Source: an uncultured Desulfobacterales bacterium
Lineage (GTDB): Bacteria; Desulfobacterota; Desulfobacteria; Desulfobacterales; G020354645
Length of the DNA: 9,682 nt
Reading direction: 5' to 3'
Assembly: GCA_947259865.1 (NCBI GenBank)
Contig: CAMYNZ010000119.1
Span: 1-9,682, forward strand
In this document: positions 5,825 through 9,682 of the stretch, piece by piece
Numbering within the stretch: the first letter of the stretch is position 1
Layout of the letters: every line of letters starts with the position of its first letter
Translations under genes and position numbers: made by a program
The notes under the pieces: model-generated
Database searches by the model: none
Told to the model about the DNA's origin: nothing
What the model saw: the letters and a program-made list of their open reading frames with translations, nothing else

Positions 5825-6505
5825 TCAAACCTTGGGTTGTTCCAATATCACCAGGGCGTCCACAGCCACGGGTTTGCCGGCGGAAATAATGATCGGGTTG
5901 ATGTCAATTTCTTTGATCATTTCAAGTTCCAATCCGATTCGTCCGATCTTAATCAGCATATCGGCCAGCAGGTTTTTATCGGCTGCCGGCATGCCCCGGA
6001 TGGGTTCTAATATTTTCTTTGCTTTAATGTCCTGCATCATCTCCAGGGCCTCCCGTTTTTCTAAAGGAGCGATGCGAAAAGCAATATCTTTAAGGATCTC
6101 GGTAAAAATCCCCCCCAGACCAAACATGACGCAGGGGCCGAACTGGGGATCCCGGTTGAGTCCCATCACCAATTCTCGTTGTCCTTTAACCATAGCCTGG
6201 ACCAATACGCTATTTCCGGATCCGTTCATGCCGGCCAATATTTCCTCAAAAGCCGTTCTGGCCTCCGCATCATTTCTGATATCGACCTTGACCAGTCCCT
6301 TTTCCGTTTTATGAACGATTTGCGGGGCGCAGCCTTTGAGAACCACCGGATATCCAATTTTGTGGGCAGCCCTGAGAAGACCCTCAGGGTTGTTCACCAA
6401 TGCTTCACGGGTAACCGGTATCTGGTAGGCGGCCAGCAGCTGTTTGGATTCATATTCAGAAAGCGTGGCTCTGTCTTCTTTTATCGCCTGGTCTATTACG
6501 CGCAT
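5825..6505 (-). CDS. acdB: ADP-forming acetyl/acyl-CoA synthetase beta subunit (ATP-grasp)
   Basis: A 226-residue cytoplasmic ATP-grasp protein, the length of separate beta chains of NDP-forming acyl-CoA synthetase. That enzyme converts acyl-CoA + ADP + phosphate to acid + CoA + ATP, conserving energy. Visible features are the leading LSEYESKQLLAAYQIPV (15-31), Lys57 in YPVVLKG for ATP, IVHKTEKGLV with His65, the glycine loop FGLGGIFTEILKDIAFRIAPL (128-148) with Glu136, and EIDINPIII with Asp201 and Asn203 for Mg-ATP. The start is supported by GGAGGGG at 6516-6510, about five bases upstream. It is the first gene of the minus-strand cluster. The CoA-binding alpha subunit needed for a complete enzyme is not in this window: the neighbour upstream is on the other strand. 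Either alpha is encoded elsewhere or this chain has a different partner. An alternative role is lysine or CoA-ligase chemistry by an orphan ATP-grasp protein. Confidence 0.9.
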   Translation of the reverse strand: MRVIDQAIKEDRATLSEYESKQLLAAYQIPVTREALVNNPEGLLRAAHKIGYPVVLKGCAPQIVHKTEKGLVKVDIRNDAEARTAFEEILAGMNGSGNSVLVQAMVKGQRELVMGLNRDPQFGPCVMFGLGGIFTEILKDIAFRIAPLEKREALEMMQDIKAKKILEPIRGMPAADKNLLADMLIKIGRIGLELEMIKEIDINPIIISAGKPVAVDALVILEQPKV

Positions 6506-6664
6506 GTTACCCCTCCATCATTAAAATTATTAGATGTATCTTTTCAATTTCACCGGAAAGCAGTTTGCGTGTCGCCTGTGGATACAGAATAGCACACTAG
6601 CTTATCTGAATTTGTTAAATAATAGTCCGGCTGTCAAGATCAATTAACAGGCGCGAATAAACGA

Positions 6665-6694
6665 TTGAAAAATGCGGGTATGGTCTTATATATA
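6665..6694 (+). promoter_or_regulatory. Candidate promoter for the 189-residue gene
   Basis: TTGAAA at 6665-6670 (five of six matches to the -35) is followed after 16 or 18 bases by TATATA (6687-6692 or 6689-6694; four of six to the -10). A transcript from here would have a leader of about 220 bases that includes the C/G-rich hairpin repeat. Confidence 0.3.
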
Positions 6695-6784
6695 GAATCA
6701 TGAACTAAGATTCAAATATCTATAGCGCTTCAGAACCATCTGGTAGAATGATTCCGATATGTCATTACATTTAACTATGCGGCT

Positions 6785-6858
6785 CACCCCCTCCCAAACC
6801 CTCCCCCTTCAGGGGGAGGGCAGAGCTTGCCCCGCACTGGATACGGGGGTGGGGGTGG
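6785..6858. repeat. C/G-rich intergenic hairpin repeat
   Basis: CCCTCCCCC (6799-6807) and GGGGGAGGG (6812-6820) form a perfect 9-bp stem with a four-base loop. Outer C-runs (6787-6795) face further G-runs at 6845-6849 and 6851-6855. The four G-runs of the plus strand could alternatively form a G-quadruplex with one long loop. Repeats of this CCCTCCC/GGGAGGG type occur widely between bacterial genes. No T-run follows, so a terminator is unlikely. Confidence 0.7.
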
Positions 6859-6921
6859 ATTGCTGGTTGCAACGATAATTGCAAAACCTGCTACTGGACA
6901 AAAAAAAAGGGAAAGGAACCG

Positions 6922-7491
6922 ATGATGCGGAAATTATCGATTTCTATATTTACTATGTTATTTTTTTGGGTTGTACCGCAAATTGTTTCTCCTGCCGATC
7001 TGCAAGATAGCTATTCGGGAATAATATGGGGCACCGACATAACCGCTCTAAAAAATTTTACAAAGATCGGGGGCAACGATCGTGTTAGTTATTATTTGAA
7101 TCCGAACGAACTGCATAGCATAAACGATATAGACGTCCCTCATGTGGTTTATGGATTTTACAATGAAAAATTTTTTGCGGTCTTTGCTGTTATTGACATA
7201 TTCGAGGTGTATAGCCAATTAAAATCTCAACTGTTGACCAAATTCGGTGATCCGCAAATAACCCTGACAGCACGACAAGAGCAGACCATATATCGATGGA
7301 AATACAAAGATATAAAAATTAAACTGAAGCTCCGCGGGACAGATGACAAAATGAAACTGGCCTTTTATTATACGCCGCTCTCCATTAAAATTGATGAAAA
7401 CCGGGTAGAAGAATTGCATGAAAAGTCATATCGATTTTTCCCCATCAAAAAAGACAAGAAATGGGAAAGGATTCCGTTGCTTGAGTTTTAG
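6922..7491 (+). CDS. Exported protein of unknown function (189 residues)
   Basis: Signal peptide at residues 1-25 (MMRKLSISIF, then a hydrophobic core and IVSPA). The mature domain begins with SGIIWGTDITALKNF, then VSYYLNP, VVYGFYNEKFFAVFAVID, an amphipathic helix (FEVYSQLKSQLLTKFG), QTIYRWKYKDIKIKLKL and MKLAFYYTPLS. This order (WGT strand, YGFY-F strand, helix ending KFG/YG, W-K strand, YYTP end) recalls a recurrent family of small secreted deltaproteobacterial proteins without known function. The recall is from memory and untested. There is no lipobox cysteine, so it is probably periplasmic rather than a lipoprotein. Two adjacent ATGs occur (6922, 6925). AAAGGAA at 6912-6918 serves either, and 6922 is given. 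The C-terminal tail is rich in Lys/Glu. The gene converges on the YceD gene with three bases between the stops. Confidence 0.8.
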   Translation: MMRKLSISIFTMLFFWVVPQIVSPADLQDSYSGIIWGTDITALKNFTKIGGNDRVSYYLNPNELHSINDIDVPHVVYGFYNEKFFAVFAVIDIFEVYSQLKSQLLTKFGDPQITLTARQEQTIYRWKYKDIKIKLKLRGTDDKMKLAFYYTPLSIKIDENRVEELHEKSYRFFPIKKDKKWERIPLLEF

Positions 7492-7494
7492 ATT

Positions 7495-8049
7495 TTATTG
7501 CTTTTTGTCCAGTTTTACATTCTTGATCGCAGCAAATTTTATATTGAAAACCTCTTGCCGGCAATCGCAATCACCGGCATTTAAGTCAGCCCCGCATCTT
7601 GAACAAAGGCCGCGGCAAGCCTCCACACATATGGGCTGCATGGGAATAGACATCACCACCTGCTCCTGAAGCGCATCCCGAAGATCGATCTTCCTGCCGC
7701 TAAACATAATTAAGCCGGCTTCTTCGGCACTGATCTCGATGTCATCCCCACCGGATGCTGTTGTCACTTCCGGCTTTTTCCGGGTATAGGTAATGACAAA
7801 ATTGGCTCCCAGCGGGGTTTCAAATTGCTTTAAGCATCGACTGCATGTAAGCCGCACGCTGGCATCAAATCGACCTTCGACTTCAACAATTTCCTGGATG
7901 CGTATGGCCCGTACACGGAATCTGAGGGCAGCAGGGAAATAAATTTGGCCGACTTTGGCTATATTTTCAAGGATTGGAAAATTTGCCGGCTTTTCTTGAA
8001 ATTCGATAGAGAGACCCTGATCCTTAATATCATCAATGCAAATGAGCAT
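7495..8049 (-). CDS. YceD/DUF177 family zinc-binding-type protein
   Basis: A 184-residue protein of the DUF177/YceD family. In E. coli, YceD is linked to accumulation of 23S rRNA, and the gene usually lies immediately upstream of rpmF (ribosomal protein L32). The sequence shows the family hallmarks: Cys69-x2-Cys72 in VRLTCSRCLKQFETPL, an acidic middle (about 100-112), IDLRDALQEQVVMSIPMQPIC, then CVEACRGLCSRCGADLNAGDCDC with Cys141, 145, 149, 152, 161 and 163. The pattern resembles a metal site. The start at 8049 is fixed by AAAGGAGG (8062-8055), five bases away. The open frame continues to 8253, but the added 68 residues are translated from the dispersed repeat and are not credible. Unlike the usual arrangement, no rpmF follows: a convergent gene comes instead. 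The length is normal for the family. Confidence 0.88.
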   Translation of the reverse strand: MLICIDDIKDQGLSIEFQEKPANFPILENIAKVGQIYFPAALRFRVRAIRIQEIVEVEGRFDASVRLTCSRCLKQFETPLGANFVITYTRKKPEVTTASGGDDIEISAEEAGLIMFSGRKIDLRDALQEQVVMSIPMQPICVEACRGLCSRCGADLNAGDCDCRQEVFNIKFAAIKNVKLDKKQ

Positions 8050-8149
8050 TACGGCCTCCTTTAGTCTATACGAATAAGAGGGCAACAAAAATGACAAAAT
8101 CGTGACAACAAAGGTGTTTATGCCAGATTGGGCAAGATTCTGGATGCAC

Positions 8150-8275
8150 GATGCTGGATGCTGGATAAGAAAAAGATAATTACCTTTAAAAACCAGTATC
8201 CCCGCCCGCCTCGCCTGAGCGGCTCGCGATGGCGGGCAGGCAGAAACCGGCATCCAGCATCTTCTCCATAAGGGC
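8150..8275 (-). repeat. Dispersed palindromic element, copy 2 (REP/MITE-like, inverted)
   Basis: Positions 8193-8275 match the reverse complement of 831-913 with one mismatch in 83 bases, and similarity extends to about 8163. This copy is bounded by a perfect 12-bp inverted pair: GATGCTGGATGC at 8150-8161 and GCATCCAGCATC at 8250-8261, which act like terminal inverted repeats of a 112-base unit. Inside, GCCCGCC (8204-8210) pairs with GGCGGGC (8231-8237). It lies between the divergent yceD-family and glnS genes and has no coding content. Confidence 0.85.
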
Positions 8276-8323
8276 AGTACACTATTTTACCAATGATTCT
8301 TAAACCAAACCTTGAAAAAGTTA

Positions 8324-8332
8324 TGCTATAAA
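8324..8332 (+). promoter_or_regulatory. Weak candidate extended -10 upstream of glnS
   Basis: TGCTATAAA fits the extended -10 pattern (TG, one base, TATAAt-like). No good -35 lies 17 bases upstream. It would give a leader of about 105 bases before the glnS ATG. Confidence 0.2.
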
Positions 8333-8444
8333 CGGCATTTTAATTTTCTTTATCAAATTTGGCAACAGAACTTTACAATTTTAAACCTCGAACTTGATCA
8401 TCGGAATTTTTTCAGTTATTGATTGCAATAGAGGTGATTCGAAT

Positions 8445-9682
8445 ATGAAAACACCAAAAATTCAAAAGGACGCCCAGAATGCAGCCGCATCGGAAACCGG
8501 CCCGCCGCCCAGCTTTATCCGGGCAATTATTGCGGAAGACATGAAAACAAACAAATACGGGGGCAGAATACACACCCGTTTCCCGCCGGAACCGAACGGT
8601 TATTTGCACATCGGACATGCCAAATCCATTTGCCTGAATTTCGGTATTGCCGCCGAACACCCGAGCGGTCTTTGCAATTTGCGTTTCGATGACACCGACC
8701 CCAGCAAGGAAAGCATTGAATATGTGGAATCGATTAAAGCAGATGTGCGCTGGCTCGGATTTAATTGGCAAGATCGAGAGTATTATGCATCGGATTACTT
8801 TGAACAACTCTATCAATATGCCGTACAGTTAATTAAAAGCGGCAGGGCCTACGTTGACAGCTTAAGCTCTGATGAAATCAGACAATACCGGGGCACGTTA
8901 ACTGAACCGGGCAAAAAAAGCCCATATCGCGACCGTTCGATTGATGAAAACCTGGACCTTTTCGAACGGATGCGGGCGGGCGAGTTCGAAGACGGGACCC
9001 ATGTGCTGCGGGCCAAAATTGATATGTCCGCCCCTAATCTTTTGATGCGGGACCCCGCGCTCTATCGCATCAAGCATGTGGCCCATTACCGGACCGACAC
9101 TACATGGTGTATCTATCCGATGTATGATTTCACCCACTGTCTTTCGGATTCAATAGAGAGAATCACCCATTCGTTATGTACTCTGGAATTTGAAATAAAT
9201 CGTGAACTTTACGATTGGGTGCTGGACCGGTTAAACGTCTATCACCCCCAGCAGATCGAGTTCGCCCGTCTCAATCTGTCCTACACGGTTTTGAGTAAAC
9301 GAAAACTGATAGATCTGGTGGAAGGCGGACATGTCGACGGTTGGGATGATCCCAGAATGCCGACTATTTCGGGGCTGGGCCGAAGGGGTTATACACCGGA
9401 GTCTATCCGAAATTTTTGTGATCGTATCGGGGTAGCCAAAAGCAACAGTGTTGTAGATCTGGCCCTGCTCGAATACTGCCTCAGGGAAGATCTGAATAAA
9501 CGCGCCCCTCGGGTAATGGCAGTATTGCGGCCTTTAAAGGTTGTCATTGACAATTACCCTGAAAACCAGGTGGAAGAATTGGACGCCGAAAATAACCCCG
9601 AAGATTCGAGTATGGGAACCCGCAAGATTCCTTTTTCACGCGAATTGTACGTCGAAAGAGATGATTTTCGTGAGGACCCGCC
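8445..9682 (+). CDS. glnS: Glutaminyl-tRNA synthetase, 3'-truncated by the window edge
   Basis: Cytosolic class I aminoacyl-tRNA synthetase that charges tRNA-Gln with glutamine. 412 codons are in frame to the edge with no stop, against about 550 in E. coli GlnS, so the C-terminal quarter is missing. The HIGH motif is at 55-58 ([16 protein letters not shown]), following [74 protein letters not shown] and the KMSKS-equivalent YTVLSKRKL (VLSKR, 282-286) are all GlnRS signatures, and [16 protein letters not shown] opens the anticodon-binding barrel. The start is fixed by GAGGTGA (8431-8437), seven bases before the ATG. The N-terminus has about 22 residues before [10 protein letters not shown], longer than in E. 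coli. Whether the missing end carries the YqeY-type extension found in some bacterial GlnRS cannot be seen. Confidence 0.97.
   Translation, partial: MKTPKIQKDAQNAAASETGPPPSFIRAIIAEDMKTNKYGGRIHTRFPPEPNGYLHIGHAKSICLNFGIAAEHPSGLCNLRFDDTDPSKESIEYVESIKADVRWLGFNWQDREYYASDYFEQLYQYAVQLIKSGRAYVDSLSSDEIRQYRGTLTEPGKKSPYRDRSIDENLDLFERMRAGEFEDGTHVLRAKIDMSAPNLLMRDPALYRIKHVAHYRTDTTWCIYPMYDFTHCLSDSIERITHSLCTLEFEINRELYDWVLDRLNVYHPQQIEFARLNLSYTVLSKRKLIDLVEGGHVDGWDDPRMPTISGLGRRGYTPESIRNFCDRIGVAKSNSVVDLALLEYCLREDLNKRAPRVMAVLRPLKVVIDNYPENQVEELDAENNPEDSSMGTRKIPFSRELYVERDDFREDP

Larger units (their letters stand above)
6506..6921. other. Intergenic region between divergent acdB and the 189-residue gene
   Basis: A 416-base gene-free stretch. 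It must hold the promoter of the minus-strand cluster. A perfect TTGACA on the minus strand (6637-6632) is a possible -35, with only a poor -10 (CAAATT at 6614-6609) at 17 bp. It also holds the plus-strand promoter candidate at 6665-6694 and the C/G-rich hairpin repeat at 6785-6858. I see no tRNA, small gene or riboswitch in the remainder. Confidence 0.5.
8050..8444. other. Intergenic region between divergent yceD-family gene and glnS
   Basis: 395 gene-free bases. TGACAA occurs twice with exact 11-bp period at 8092-8097 and 8103-8108, close to the yceD-family start. Copy 2 of the dispersed element occupies about 8150-8275. The right end (8276-8444) is AT-rich and must carry the glnS promoter, but no strong -35/-10 pair is visible. 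TGCTATAAA at 8324-8332 resembles an extended -10. I see no tRNA or small gene. Confidence 0.5.

Noticed and set aside
5808..6314. 168-residue open frame antisense to the acyl-CoA synthetase gene
   Set aside because: Low-complexity Ser/Ile/Pro composition with no ribosome site; the opposite strand carries clear ATP-grasp motifs.
6573..6653. CGCCTGT/ACAGGCG inverted pair upstream of acdB
   Set aside because: Seven bases separated by 67 is easily chance and has no supporting context.
8050..8253. N-terminal extension of the yceD-family frame
   Set aside because: It is translated from the dispersed repeat. A strong AAAGGAGG site sits just before ATG 8049 and the family start fits there.

Overview
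The window reads as a chromosomal segment of an anaerobic Gram-negative bacterium, most likely a sulfate-reducer-type deltaproteobacterium (Desulfobacterota, Desulfobacterales-like). This is inference. It rests on a beta-barrel outer-membrane protein and a porin, a lone ADP-forming acyl-CoA synthetase beta chain, a cysteine-rich iron-sulfur flavoprotein, a bacterial glutaminyl-tRNA synthetase, moderate GC content and the type of intergenic repeats. I see no phage, plasmid, transposase, CRISPR, rRNA or tRNA signature.

Layout, left to right. (1) 40-690 (+) is a small exported outer-membrane beta-barrel protein. (2) 691-1239 is a gene-free stretch of about 550 bp filled with repeats: copy 1 of a dispersed palindromic element, a second arm that makes it a large compound inverted repeat, a TTCAAAG-type dyad, and a 9-bp-stem hairpin touching the ribosome binding site of the next gene. 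(3) 1240-3295 (+) is a two-component pair, an OmpR-type response regulator and a membrane sensor histidine kinase that overlap by 23 bases. (4) 3305-6505 (-) is a five-gene same-strand cluster. In transcription order it holds an ATP-grasp acyl-CoA synthetase beta chain, an iron-sulfur flavoprotein of the NAD(P)H-dependent FMN reductase family, a 73-residue protein of unknown function, a small cupin and an LbtU-like outer-membrane porin. Gaps are only 19-58 bp. (5) 6506-6921 is intergenic, with a C/G-rich hairpin repeat and a candidate promoter. (6) 6922-7491 (+) is an exported protein of unknown function. (7) 7495-8049 (-) is a YceD/DUF177 protein, convergent with it. (8) 8050-8444 is intergenic and holds copy 2 of the dispersed element in opposite orientation. 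(9) 8445 to the right edge (+) is glnS, complete at its N-terminus and cut off by the window.

The best-supported functional units are the response regulator/kinase pair and the minus-strand cluster. The cluster combines acyl-CoA energy metabolism or redox genes with a porin and has no obvious shared pathway. No gene set here amounts to a clearly new defence or biosynthetic system. The most unusual features are structural: the two near-identical inverted copies of a palindromic element about 7.3 kb apart, a 15-bp tandem duplication of the cupin-stop/porin-start junction, and the dyad over the response-regulator leader.
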